Position numbers and translations under genes: made by a program. The notes under the pieces were generated by a model. That model was not told the DNA's origin. It was given only the letters and a program-made list of their open reading frames with translations, and did no database searches. Shown here piece after piece: positions 34,219 through 43,825 of a stretch of DNA of 64,000 nucleotides (positions are counted from its first letter, which is position 1; every line of letters starts with the position of its first letter). This DNA is from Fen-1298 sp963833465. Lineage in GTDB: Bacteria; Bacteroidota; Ignavibacteria; UBA10030. Where the stretch lies: the NCBI GenBank assembly GCA_963833465.1, contig CAWHXW010000002.1, positions 124,001 to 188,000 of the forward strand, written 5' to 3'.

Positions 34219-36018
34219 TTAATTTCCATTACAATATTGATTAAGCTTTCCTTCAGTATCTTTAAATCCAAGAGCAATTGCACGTTTCAAATCTGCACAT
34301 GCCGCATTAGAATTCTTTTGTGCATAGTACGCTTCTGCCCTATTGGCAAAAAATACTTCTTTTGTTGAATCCAGTGTAATGCTTCGTGAATAATCATCAA
34401 TTGCACCGGTAATATCGCCCAAGTTAAACCGAGTTGCTCCGCGGTCATTATAGATACTTGGGCGTAAAGGCGAAATTTCGATTGCTTTATTAAAATCGGC
34501 GAGAGCTCCTGATAAATCGCCTAATTCAGATTTTGCATATCCTAAATCACAATATACGCCGCTTGAATCCTTGCAAAAGCGCTCAGCAGCCTCAAAGTCT
34601 GCCAATGCTCCATGTATATCATACTTCATCATTTTTATTTCACCCTGCACTAAATATCTGCCTGATAAAACTACTTTAATATAGGTAAATGGCTGGGCAT
34701 CTTTCTCAACTGCATCGGTGAATAATGAGATTGTATTTTGCCATACAGAAATTCTGTTATATGTGGTCAATGCAAAGAACAACAATGCAGCGACAAGAAA
34801 TGGCACCGCGAGAAATCGAACTTGTTTGAGTTTCTTAATGAGTTTTTTCTGAAAAACATCATCTAATAAACAAGCGGCAATAAAATAAAGCCCGATATAT
34901 GATAAATATGAATATCGCTCCGCAACAATTGCCTTGCCGACCGGAATGATATTTATATTGAGAATAACTCCTGAAAGAAAAAAACAAAATCCAAAAATAA
35001 TCTCTCTTTGGAAACGCCAGCGCATAAAACACAAAACAGTCAAAAGTACCGGGATTAAAGGAGATAAATAGTATTTCAGCGGGAGTAATCCATTTAATTT
35101 TATCGGAAATGGATGAAGTGCAGATAATTTTATCGGCAGAAAAAAGGAAAATAAATACCAAGCTTGCGAGTAACAAATAAAGCAGAATTGATCTAAATAC
35201 GAATATATTCTTGGAAAAAGAATATTCGCTCCCGGTTTTTGTGATTGCAATGAAATAAGTCCGAATATGACTGCAATAATAAAGAATGGAACTTTCTCCC
35301 ATAAAACATGGATTGTTATTTTTCTTTTCTTGTAGTAATCGAATAAAATAAGAAATATCGGAAAAACCACTGCTGCCGATTTTGCCAGCAAAGAGAGAAA
35401 AAAGAAAATATAAACAGGCGCATAAATTTTCCAGGATATTTTCGTGCTTGCTGCATTCTCGATATCCTTTTGAGAATCTGCTTGAGTGAGAATACGCAGA
35501 TAATATATCAACCCGAGAAGAAAGAAAAAAAGATAGAGAACATCTTTGCGTTCTGTAATCCATACGACGGATTCTACGTGCATCGGATGAATTGCAAACA
35601 AACATGCTCCGATTAATCCGGCAGTATTACGGCCTGAAAGCCGTGAAATAAGAACAAATACAAGAACAACATTGGCAAGATGAAACAGAATATTCGTGCA
35701 GTGATACAGAACGGGATTCAGCCCAACAAACGAGTACTCAATAGCAAAAGATAAAGTAGTCAATGGCTGATACATATTAATATAAAACGATGTGAAAATT
35801 TTGCCAATATTATGGAATGAAAGAGATCGAATATCCTGGTTTATTGTCACCTGTAATTGATCATCCCATCCATCAGTAAAATCGTTTTGGATAGATCTCG
35901 AATATAAAAGTGCAGTACCTGCGAGGATAATTATCAGGATAAAATGTTTCTTTAATTGAGACTGCATTAACAGATAGGAATTAAAAATCCAGGAATTTGT
36001 TTTTAATTTCTTTTTCAT
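34219..36018 (-). CDS. Membrane GT-C-like glycosyltransferase with TPR repeats, copy 1
   Basis: 599 residues. About ten membrane helices (24 to about 420), with a first extracytoplasmic loop carrying the acidic pair GWDDQLQVTIN typical of GT-C fold enzymes. Further conserved loops are HPMHVESVVWITERKDVL and FPIKLSALHPFPIKL. The C-terminal part (about 450-590) has three to four TPR units (LGDLSGALADFNKAIEISP, LGDITGAIDDYSRSITLD). The plan matches bacterial relatives of the TMTC proteins. The donor would be a lipid-linked sugar and the acceptor is unknown. It is paralogous to the next gene, sharing an almost identical 415-bp block. A promoter (36032-36059) lies 14 bp upstream of ATG 36018. Confidence 0.8.
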   Translation of the reverse strand: MKKKLKTNSWIFNSYLLMQSQLKKHFILIIILAGTALLYSRSIQNDFTDGWDDQLQVTINQDIRSLSFHNIGKIFTSFYINMYQPLTTLSFAIEYSFVGLNPVLYHCTNILFHLANVVLVFVLISRLSGRNTAGLIGACLFAIHPMHVESVVWITERKDVLYLFFFLLGLIYYLRILTQADSQKDIENAASTKISWKIYAPVYIFFFLSLLAKSAAVVFPIFLILFDYYKKRKITIHVLWEKVPFFIIAVIFGLISLQSQKPGANILFPRIYSYLDQFCFICYSQAWYLFSFFLPIKLSALHPFPIKLNGLLPLKYYLSPLIPVLLTVLCFMRWRFQREIIFGFCFFLSGVILNINIIPVGKAIVAERYSYLSYIGLYFIAACLLDDVFQKKLIKKLKQVRFLAVPFLVAALLFFALTTYNRISVWQNTISLFTDAVEKDAQPFTYIKVVLSGRYLVQGEIKMMKYDIHGALADFEAAERFCKDSSGVYCDLGYAKSELGDLSGALADFNKAIEISPLRPSIYNDRGATRFNLGDITGAIDDYSRSITLDSTKEVFFANRAEAYYAQKNSNAACADLKRAIALGFKDTEGKLNQYCNGN

Positions 36019-36031
36019 AAAAATTTTCGAA

Positions 36032-36059
36032 AATATACAGTTATTCTTTTAGGAATCAA
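36032..36059 (-). promoter_or_regulatory. Predicted promoter, GT-C/TPR copy 1
   Basis: On the minus strand: TTGATT (36054-36059), 16-bp spacer, TATATT (36032-36037). The spacer sequence is conserved at the second paralogue, so the promoter was duplicated with the gene. The leader would be only a few bases. Confidence 0.5.
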
Positions 36060-36165
36060 AAGAAAACCTTCGAAAGGGCTGAAAGCAATATTTAAATGTC
36101 CGATTAAATTCCATCGGCATGACAACTTTTTTTATCACTTTGAACGGCATTTAAGAAAAGAGAAT

Positions 36166-37938
36166 TTATTTTCCCTTGCAATATTGGTTCATTGGCAATT
36201 CTGCATCTTTATATCCAAGAGCGACGGCTTGTTTTAAATCTGCACATGCCGCATCGAGATTATTCCGGGTATAATATGCAAACGCTCGATTAGAGAAAGA
36301 AACTCCTTTTGTCGAATCCAGATTGATGCTTTTTGAATAATCTCCAATTGCACCAATTATATCTCCTTGGTTGAATCTTGCTATCCCGCGCTCATTATAT
36401 ATTTCAGCACGCCAAGGTGAAATTTCGATTGCCTTGTTATAATCGCTAATGGCTTCTGATAAATTGCCAAGCCGGTATCTCGCATATCCCCGATCATAAA
36501 ACACACGGCTCGAATCCTGAAAATAATTTAATGCGATTTCATAATCCGATAACGCTCCATGAATATCTTTTTCTTTAATTTTATATTCGCCGCGATCTAA
36601 ATATGTTTCACAAAAAAGCCACTTTGCGGCGGGCTGTGGATTTTTCTCTACAGCATCAGTGAATAATGAATTTGTATCCTTCCATATCGAAATTCGATTA
36701 TATGTTATTCCTGCAAAAAACATGAAGGCAATTATTAGGAGCATCTCGAAAATGAATCGTGTACTTCTGAACTTTTTTTCAAGTCTTTGCTGAAAAGTAT
36801 AATCGAATAAACAACCGATTATAAAATAAAGCCCGATATACGGCAAATAAGTATATCGTTCCGCAACAAGAGCCCAGCCCACTGGAATGATATGGATATT
36901 GAGAATTATTCCGAATAGAAAGAAACAAAGTCCGAACATAATCTCGCGTCGAAACCGCCATTTCTTTAAACATAGAAGAATTAAAAATATTATTATTATC
37001 GGCGTAAAATAATATTCGTGCGGAAGCAATCCGTTTAACTTTATCGGACATGCATGGAGTACGGATAAATTTATCGGCATGAAAAAAGAAAAGAGATACC
37101 ATACTTGCGAATAACATGAAAAAAAGAAAAGATCTGAATGTGTAAATACGTTCGAAAAGTTTAGAGTGGAATCCGGGTTCTGAGAATTCAACGAAACAAA
37201 TCCGAATATGAGAGCAATAATAAAAAATGGAACTTTCTCCAAAATAACACGGACGGTTATTTGCCTTCCTTTATAATAATCGAAAAGAAGAAGGAACAAT
37301 GGAAAAACCACTGCTGCCGATTTTGCCAGCAAAGAGAGAAAAAAGAAAATATAAACAGGCGCATAAATTTTCCAGGATATTTTCCTGCTTGCTGCATTCT
37401 CGATATCCTTTTGAGAATCTGCTTGAGTGAGAATACGCAGATAATATATCAACCCGAGAAGAAAGAAAAAAAGATAGAGAACATCTTTGCGTTCTGTAAT
37501 CCATGCAACAGATTCAACATGCATCGGATGAATTGCAAACAAACATGCTCCGATTAATCCGGCAGTATTACGGCCGGAAAGCCGTGAAATAAGAACAAAT
37601 ACAAGAACAACATTTGCAAGATGAAACAGAATATTCGTGCAGTGATACAGAACGGGATTCAGCCCAACAAACGAGTAATCAATAGCAAAAGATAAAGTAG
37701 TCAATGGCTGATACATGCCAAGATAATATGACATGAAAATCTTATGAATATTATTGAATGTAATTGATTGAATATCTTGATTCTCTGTCACTTGTTCAGG
37801 ATCATCCCAATAGGTAAAGTTATTTTCAAGAGATTTTGAATACAGAAGCGTGGTAACAATAAGGATAAGTATTAAAAACAGATGCTTTTTAACTTGAGAT
37901 CGCATTTGTTTAAAGATATTAACAATCCACTTATTCAT
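36166..37938 (-). CDS. Membrane GT-C-like glycosyltransferase with TPR repeats, copy 2
   Basis: 590 residues with the same plan as copy 1: membrane helices to about 420, acidic loop YWDDPEQVTEN, conserved HPMHVESVAWITERKDVL, then C-terminal TPR units (LGNLSEAISDYNKAIEISP, QGDIIGAIGDYSKSINLD). The central block 37302-37716 differs from copy 1 at only nine positions by eye, while the flanks are much more divergent. Genuine TMTC-like function is inferred; no assay-level homologue is known to me in this group. Confidence 0.8.
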   Translation of the reverse strand: MNKWIVNIFKQMRSQVKKHLFLILILIVTTLLYSKSLENNFTYWDDPEQVTENQDIQSITFNNIHKIFMSYYLGMYQPLTTLSFAIDYSFVGLNPVLYHCTNILFHLANVVLVFVLISRLSGRNTAGLIGACLFAIHPMHVESVAWITERKDVLYLFFFLLGLIYYLRILTQADSQKDIENAASRKISWKIYAPVYIFFFLSLLAKSAAVVFPLFLLLFDYYKGRQITVRVILEKVPFFIIALIFGFVSLNSQNPDSTLNFSNVFTHSDLFFFSCYSQVWYLFSFFMPINLSVLHACPIKLNGLLPHEYYFTPIIIIFLILLCLKKWRFRREIMFGLCFFLFGIILNIHIIPVGWALVAERYTYLPYIGLYFIIGCLFDYTFQQRLEKKFRSTRFIFEMLLIIAFMFFAGITYNRISIWKDTNSLFTDAVEKNPQPAAKWLFCETYLDRGEYKIKEKDIHGALSDYEIALNYFQDSSRVFYDRGYARYRLGNLSEAISDYNKAIEISPWRAEIYNERGIARFNQGDIIGAIGDYSKSINLDSTKGVSFSNRAFAYYTRNNLDAACADLKQAVALGYKDAELPMNQYCKGK

Positions 37939-37972
37939 TTGGATTCTTTTTGTCCTGGAAAATAATTTTTAA

Positions 37973-38000
37973 AATATAAAGTTATTCTTTTAGGAATCAA
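37973..38000 (-). promoter_or_regulatory. Predicted promoter, GT-C/TPR copy 2
   Basis: On the minus strand: TTGATT (37995-38000), 16-bp spacer, TATATT (37973-37978), 35 bp before ATG 37938. Same hexamers and nearly identical spacer as copy 1; conservation between paralogues supports function. Confidence 0.5.
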
Positions 38001-38153
38001 AAGAAAAATCTTCTGATGGTTAATCCGATTGAATGTAACCTTAGGATTGTATTGGCAGCGATTAATTTCAATTATAATCCTGCAGGGGCATTCAATTGAA
38101 CGTCCCTGCAAAGATAATTGCTATTTGTAATACGTTATAAATCTTGATAGCGG

Positions 38154-40223
38154 TTATTTAAGCACGATAAGTTTTTTTGTTTCTGTAAATGCACCGGATT
38201 GCCCGCGCGATATCTGATTAACCTGCAAACGATAAAAATAAACGCCGCTTGTCAGGTTCTTCGCATTAAATTGAACTTGATATTGACCTGCCGGTTTTTC
38301 TTCATTCACCAGTACTGCAACTTCCCGACCTACAGCATCATAAATTTTTAATGCAACATTGCTACGAATGGGCAATGCAAAACTAATTGTTGTTGACGGA
38401 TTAAACGGATTCGGAAAATTTTGATTTAATGCGAATCCAGAAGGTGAAGTTATCACTTCATTCACAGCAGTGCTGCCCGATGAAGGTGTAAATAATTCTA
38501 TACCTATTCCTGTTGACGATAAATTTCTCGAGTATTGTTTATCAATCGGATTATTCCAATGTTCGTGAACTCCGAGACTTTGCAGCCGATCTGTACCGTT
38601 TGGATGATAGAAAGTTCCCGACGGCGGATTATCAGCTTGAGAAGCTTCATGAAGATAATTATCCACATTCCCGAAAACGACTTTTATTGTACTGCCATCG
38701 AGATCGTACACCTGAGTGAATTTGCTATTTATTGCCTGTTCGGTGCGCAGAAAATCGATAATTACACTCTCGAGGGCAACTTCGTCCTGCGAGAGAAAGA
38801 TGCTTGATGTCCATCGATTGTTAAATGGCGGCTGTTGAAATTTAACTGCCAATGTATTCGGGTCGTTTTCCGCTGGAACCACATAAAAACCGTCTGTCAT
38901 AAACAATAACGTTTTTGCCCCAAGGTCTTTGTTTCCCATTAAATCAACCAGAGCGTTATAAGAACCCACAGGTCTGCCTAAAAAATTCCATTCATTCCAA
39001 TTTGTATAACCAGGATTAGTAGAATCTAAATTATCTATATAATCATGCACTGTAACATACGGATGTAGACCGACAGCATGAGGAGTATTAACATCACCAC
39101 CAATTGTGCTCAATGAACCAAAATGATTCTTTGCGCATCCTGTGACTCCTACATATCGATGTCCTTTCATATTAGCAAAATTAATTATATATGAAGCATG
39201 CGTAACTATTGTCGGAAGATATGCCGTATGAAGACCTCCGTCTGGATGCTCAATTATTAAAGGTTCTGAAAAATGCACAACCGTTGTATCTCGTACGAAT
39301 GCTTGCTGGTTATGAGCAACAACACTTCCGACAAAATGAACGTTAGGAAATTCCGCTTTACATTTGTCGGTGACAGAGGCAGGAATTGTGCGCATTATGT
39401 CATAAAAAGTAATATTGCTATCTGGAACACCCGCATTATTTACTAACTGCCGCAATAAAGCTAAAACTAATTGAGGCGTACTGAAATTTTCTTGAGAATT
39501 TCCTGTGCTTGTAGATTGGACAAGACTTAACTTAATTGCAATTTTTTCACCCTGCTGGTATCCAATACTTCCTTTGCTATGCTGCAGGTTGAAGTATTTG
39601 AACAGCGTATCCCACGCTGCCGCATCTGTAGATTTTCCTGTAAGGCCGCGTATAGATTTTGACATCATCGAATCTACAACCACCTGAATTGTGTTTGCCT
39701 CGCTCCACCAGTATGACGAACTTCCATTCCATTTTGTAGCAGCAGGATCCCACATCCACACGACACGCCCCGGAAAAATTCCTCTCGCTGTTCCCATCGG
39801 AGTATTTGCAGAATCGATCGGCACAAAAACGGAATCAATTGCGACACGCTTATAGTTTGCATAAGATTCATTGCTTGTATTTAAGACAGTGAACAATCCA
39901 ACTGCAAAGCCAGAAAATATTAGAACCAGCATTAGAATGTATCTGGATTTTTGAAAATAGTGGCGAGCTTGCCTGAAAGAAAATACAGTCACAAACAATC
40001 CGACGATGTATGCAATAAAACCACCTGCAATTGGAGCCGCTACTTTCATGCAAGGATACTCAGCACGGCTCGGTTTGGGGATGATACGAAGCAGCATCCA
40101 TATCAAGCTAATAATTCCTATGATTGGGAATAATAAACGGACAAATTTAGTTTTATAAAATCCTTTTTGATTCTTATCTAAAATCCGTTCATGGTTACTT
40201 TCCCAAGATTTACATGATTTCAT
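38154..40223 (-). CDS. DUF362 protein with N-terminal membrane helices and T9SS sorting domain
   Basis: 689 residues, ATG 40223 with AAGAAAGG upstream. The N-terminus is not a plain signal peptide: three membrane helices are predicted (about 27-45, 62-82, 92-115). The middle is a DUF362 domain (IKLSLVQSTST, SYIINFANMKGHRYVGVTGCAKNHFGS, AVGLHPYVTVHDYI), a family linked by some to iron-sulfur or metal handling, but here without a ferredoxin part. The last 85 or so residues are a T9SS sorting domain (NFPNPFNPSTTISFAL, KIYDAVGREVAVLV, SGVYFYRL, KKLIVLK). Combining anchoring helices with a T9SS signal is contradictory unless the helices are processed. Function unknown. Confidence 0.85.
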   Translation of the reverse strand: MKSCKSWESNHERILDKNQKGFYKTKFVRLLFPIIGIISLIWMLLRIIPKPSRAEYPCMKVAAPIAGGFIAYIVGLFVTVFSFRQARHYFQKSRYILMLVLIFSGFAVGLFTVLNTSNESYANYKRVAIDSVFVPIDSANTPMGTARGIFPGRVVWMWDPAATKWNGSSSYWWSEANTIQVVVDSMMSKSIRGLTGKSTDAAAWDTLFKYFNLQHSKGSIGYQQGEKIAIKLSLVQSTSTGNSQENFSTPQLVLALLRQLVNNAGVPDSNITFYDIMRTIPASVTDKCKAEFPNVHFVGSVVAHNQQAFVRDTTVVHFSEPLIIEHPDGGLHTAYLPTIVTHASYIINFANMKGHRYVGVTGCAKNHFGSLSTIGGDVNTPHAVGLHPYVTVHDYIDNLDSTNPGYTNWNEWNFLGRPVGSYNALVDLMGNKDLGAKTLLFMTDGFYVVPAENDPNTLAVKFQQPPFNNRWTSSIFLSQDEVALESVIIDFLRTEQAINSKFTQVYDLDGSTIKVVFGNVDNYLHEASQADNPPSGTFYHPNGTDRLQSLGVHEHWNNPIDKQYSRNLSSTGIGIELFTPSSGSTAVNEVITSPSGFALNQNFPNPFNPSTTISFALPIRSNVALKIYDAVGREVAVLVNEEKPAGQYQVQFNAKNLTSGVYFYRLQVNQISRGQSGAFTETKKLIVLK

Positions 40224-40520
40224 AAATAGGACCTTTCTTGATATGAAATATACTTTTCTAAAATGCTTCCACTGAAGTATTGTTTAAAAAATACTGTACA
40301 AAGATACTTCTTTCTTCTTCGGCATTCCAGTATTTAAAGAAATTGCGCGACGAATGTGACCGACATCAATTGTGATCAAACAAACTTTTTATGGAAACTA
40401 TATTTAGTTCTATTTGTTTTTTAAATTTAGGCATAAGCTTTTCAGTACCAGATGTGACTGCAGAGGATAATAATTTATTTTTTGAAATTATTTTATGAAA
40501 AGTTAATTGAGGAAAAATAA

Positions 40521-40635
40521 GTCATCCTCGCCGCAAGCAGCGAGGTATTATGTCACTCCCGCATACGCGGGAGTCTTTGGTTTTGGATTCCCGCTTTCGC
40601 GGGAATGACGACGCAAGCGTCGGGGTATTGAACCC
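40521..40635. repeat. Palindromic repeat, copy B (inverted, uninterrupted)
   Basis: Contains CCTCGCCGCAAGCAGCGAGG, the ACTCCCGC...GCGGGAGT hairpin, the ATTCCCGCTTTCGCGGGAAT hairpin, GACGCAAGCGTC and GGGGTATTGAACCC. Read on the minus strand it lines up with copy A at 33869-34119. It occupies the gap 40224-40707, which otherwise shows no gene. Confidence 0.7.
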
Positions 40636-40707
40636 AAAAGAAAATAAAGAAAGTAAAATCAGTAGTTTTGCCTTGTATTGGTTTGCAGAAACAAAATTAC
40701 AAAAAGA

Positions 40708-42942
40708 TCAAACAGGACGAAGACGCGCATATTTTAAAATCAGGTTCTTTGTCCCGCAGCTTTCAAATTGTACTACTGCTTTTTGCGCATCACCTTTCCC
40801 GCTGACAACCATAACACGCCCAAAGCCAAATATTTCATGTTTCACAATTACACCGCGTTTAACTTCGAAATGTTCCTGCGATTCCGACTCATAGTCAGGC
40901 ATAGCGTCGCCGAAAAATTTCGCTTCTTCATCCTTCTTTTTATGAGCAGCTCGCTTTCCGGCAGATACCGGTTTATCCAATTCAAACATTGATTCAGAGG
41001 ATCGACGGCGCCTAATTTTCATGCCGATATGCTCGATATTCTTCGTCCCCATCTCAAGAAGAAATCGCGATTGACTTGGATACGTAACATCGCCAAATCT
41101 ATAACGAAGATTAGCATAAGTGATGTATAATTTTTGTTCTGCTCTCGTTATTCCGACATAGAACAAACGCCTTTCTTCTTCTACATCTGAAGATTCGGTT
41201 GTACTTGTATAAAACGGTAAAAGTCCCTCCTCCAATCCGGCAATCATCACTACAGGAAATTCTAATCCTTTTGATGAATGCAGCGTCATCAACGTGACGG
41301 CATTGTGTTCGCCTTCCCATTGATCAATGTCGGAAACAAGCGCTACCTCTTCAAGAAATGATTCGAGTGTGCCGTCCGGTTTATCATTGCTGAATTCAGA
41401 AATCGCCGAAAGTAACTCCTGCACATTTTCCCATCGTCCCATTGATTCAGTCGTGCGTTCTTCTTTAAAGATTGATAAAATTCCCAGCTCATCCACGAGA
41501 GAACGCGCCCACTCACCTAATGTCATCTGCATACGCAATGCGCCGTACTTATCAATAAGCGCTTTGAATTGGTGCAAACTGCTCCTTGCCCGTTCTGTTA
41601 ATTCTGCCACATCATCAAGATATTTTAAAGAATCAAACAAGCTGATGGAGTGCTTAGATGCATATTTTCGCAAATGCTCGATAGTTACATCACCAATTCC
41701 ACGCACCGGATAATTAATAATTCGCAGCAAACTTACTTCGTCTGTAGGATTTGCAAGCATGCGCAAGTATGCAAGGACATCTTTAATTTCTTTTCGTTCG
41801 TAGAACCGAATGCCTCCGATAATTTCATACGGAATTGCATCTTTTCTAAACGCTTCTTCCAAAGCGCGTGATTGAGCGTTTGTTCGATACAGCACGGCAA
41901 AATCTTTCAGATCGAGTTTGCGTCTATGACTTTCTTCCTTAATGGCACGGACAATTTGACTTCCCTCTTCCCGATCATCGGCACACTGTATTATCGTTAC
42001 CGGCTCGCCCACCGGATTATCTGTCCATAATTTTTTCTTTAATTGTTCCTTGTTAAAACGAATCAGTTCATCTGCCACTGAAATGATTGATTTTGTAGAG
42101 CGGTAATTTTGTTCTAACCTAAAAAGCTGGCATTCGGAATAATCTTTTTGAAAATCTAAAATGTTGCGGATATCAGCGCCGCGGAAGGAATAAATACTTT
42201 GAGCATCGTCGCCCACGACAGCAATATTCCTGTGCATATTGCCAAGCAGCCGGACTACCTGATATTGTGCACGGTTCGTATCTTGAAATTCATCTACTAA
42301 AATAAACTTGAAGCGATGCTGATATTTTTCCAGTACATCTTTTTTCTTCTCGAACAGCTCAATCGGTTTTACAAGCAAGTCGTCAAAATCCATTGCATTG
42401 CTTCGTTCAAGTGTTTTTTGATATTCCGAATACACAAGCGCCGCCTTTTCATCGAAAAGTTCGTTAACTGTTTCTGCGAATTTTCCCGGCGAAAGATATT
42501 GATTTTTTGCAATACTGATACGGGAGCGAATTGCAACAGGATTAAACTGCTGAGTCGGAAGATTTAACTTTTCCATAACTTTTTTAATAGTGCCGAGCGA
42601 ATCATCCGAATCATATATCGTGAACGACGGCGTGAATTTTAAATGCACGCACTCTTTGCGGAGAATTCGTGCAAACATGGAATGAAATGTTCCCATCCAG
42701 AGATTGCCTGCATCGTCACCCACAAGTTTAATAATGCGATTCTTCATCTCATTTGCCGCTTTGTTAGTGAATGTAAGTGCAAGAATCTGATGAGCTGGCA
42801 CACCGCATTCCATTAAGTAAGCAATACGATATGTGAGGACGCGCGTTTTACCGCTGCCAGCGCCGGCGATAATCATAACCGGACCATTAGCAGCTTTTAC
42901 TGCTTCTATTTGAACAGGATTGAGATCGTTTAGAAATTTCAT
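40708..42942 (-). CDS. pcrA: PcrA/UvrD family DNA helicase
   Basis: 744 residues, superfamily 1A 3'-5' helicase for repair and replication-conflict resolution. Motifs in order: Walker A GAGSGKT (27-33), Ia TFTNKAANEMK, II VDEFQDTN, III GDDAQSIYSFRGAD, IV LEQNYRST, V TLHSSKGLEFPVV, VI EEERRLFYVGITRAEQKL. The C-terminus (VIVKHEIFGFGRVMVVSGKG to the end) is the small tail domain typical of PcrA that binds RNA polymerase. Full length, no frameshift. Confidence 0.95.
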   Translation of the reverse strand: MKFLNDLNPVQIEAVKAANGPVMIIAGAGSGKTRVLTYRIAYLMECGVPAHQILALTFTNKAANEMKNRIIKLVGDDAGNLWMGTFHSMFARILRKECVHLKFTPSFTIYDSDDSLGTIKKVMEKLNLPTQQFNPVAIRSRISIAKNQYLSPGKFAETVNELFDEKAALVYSEYQKTLERSNAMDFDDLLVKPIELFEKKKDVLEKYQHRFKFILVDEFQDTNRAQYQVVRLLGNMHRNIAVVGDDAQSIYSFRGADIRNILDFQKDYSECQLFRLEQNYRSTKSIISVADELIRFNKEQLKKKLWTDNPVGEPVTIIQCADDREEGSQIVRAIKEESHRRKLDLKDFAVLYRTNAQSRALEEAFRKDAIPYEIIGGIRFYERKEIKDVLAYLRMLANPTDEVSLLRIINYPVRGIGDVTIEHLRKYASKHSISLFDSLKYLDDVAELTERARSSLHQFKALIDKYGALRMQMTLGEWARSLVDELGILSIFKEERTTESMGRWENVQELLSAISEFSNDKPDGTLESFLEEVALVSDIDQWEGEHNAVTLMTLHSSKGLEFPVVMIAGLEEGLLPFYTSTTESSDVEEERRLFYVGITRAEQKLYITYANLRYRFGDVTYPSQSRFLLEMGTKNIEHIGMKIRRRRSSESMFELDKPVSAGKRAAHKKKDEEAKFFGDAMPDYESESQEHFEVKRGVIVKHEIFGFGRVMVVSGKGDAQKAVVQFESCGTKNLILKYARLRPV

Positions 42943-43110
42943 CGTACAATTACTTTAATAAAATAGTAAGAAATATTTGTCAGGAGGGCAATTGGAATTA
43001 AATTCTTCACTGCAAAGACAGAAAAACGAATCAAGCAGGTGACAATAAAGTAGTTTGTTGCTAATTAAAAAGTCATAAGTTAATAAAATTCCTTTTTTCC
43101 GATTCCTAAA

Positions 43111-43620
43111 TCAAACCGGTAATGCTCCTTCAAGCCGAAGAAGAAATTCTTTTGTTTTCAATCCAGCAGCATAACCGACAAGTTTTGAATTTGATCCTAT
43201 GACACGGTGACACGGAACAACAATCGGAAGCGGATTCGCGCCATTTGCTTTCCCTACTGCTTGGAATCCTTTTTGAACGCCAACTCGTTTAGCCAGTTCT
43301 TTATACGAAATCATTTTTCCGTATCGAATTCGTCTTAACTCCAACCAAACACGGCGTTGAAATTCCGTCCCCATCGGATCAAGACGGGTGTGAAATTTTA
43401 CAAGCCGCCGATCAAAGTAGCGATTCAATTCATCTATGATTTGACGATTCTTAGTCGCTGACTCGATTAATTCAGCACCATCAAATTTTTTCTGAAGCCA
43501 AGCAATAAATTCTTTTTTCGTTTGAGCTGGAATACTAATTTTACAAACGCCTGATTTTGTTGAAGCAATATGAATGGTACCAATTTTTGAATTGAACGAT
43601 GAATAGTAGATTTTTCCCAT
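43111..43620 (-). CDS. ogt: Methylated-DNA-protein cysteine methyltransferase
   Basis: 169 residues. The acceptor Cys is C137 in the signature VVPCHRVIG, which receives the alkyl group from O6-alkylguanine. An N-terminal ribonuclease-like domain precedes it, and FQRRVWLELRRIRYGKMISY holds the DNA-binding helix. Length and layout fit Ogt rather than Ada (no Ada N-terminal domain). Repairs alkylation damage in one self-inactivating reaction. Single gene. Confidence 0.93.
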   Translation of the reverse strand: MGKIYYSSFNSKIGTIHIASTKSGVCKISIPAQTKKEFIAWLQKKFDGAELIESATKNRQIIDELNRYFDRRLVKFHTRLDPMGTEFQRRVWLELRRIRYGKMISYKELAKRVGVQKGFQAVGKANGANPLPIVVPCHRVIGSNSKLVGYAAGLKTKEFLLRLEGALPV

Positions 43621-43825
43621 GTTTTCTCACAGTTTTAAAAACACTTTTTTTTATTGTAATCAAATTTCATCTTCATCCTTTCGAAAGTGAAACTGATTCA
43701 TGATTGAATAGTTTTTCGAGAAATAATGCGATGCTGAAGCCGGAAAAAGTATAACGAAAAGGTATTTGAAAGGCAAGAGCTCTCTTAAATCTATTGATTT
43801 CTTTTATAATAATTCTTGACAGAAT

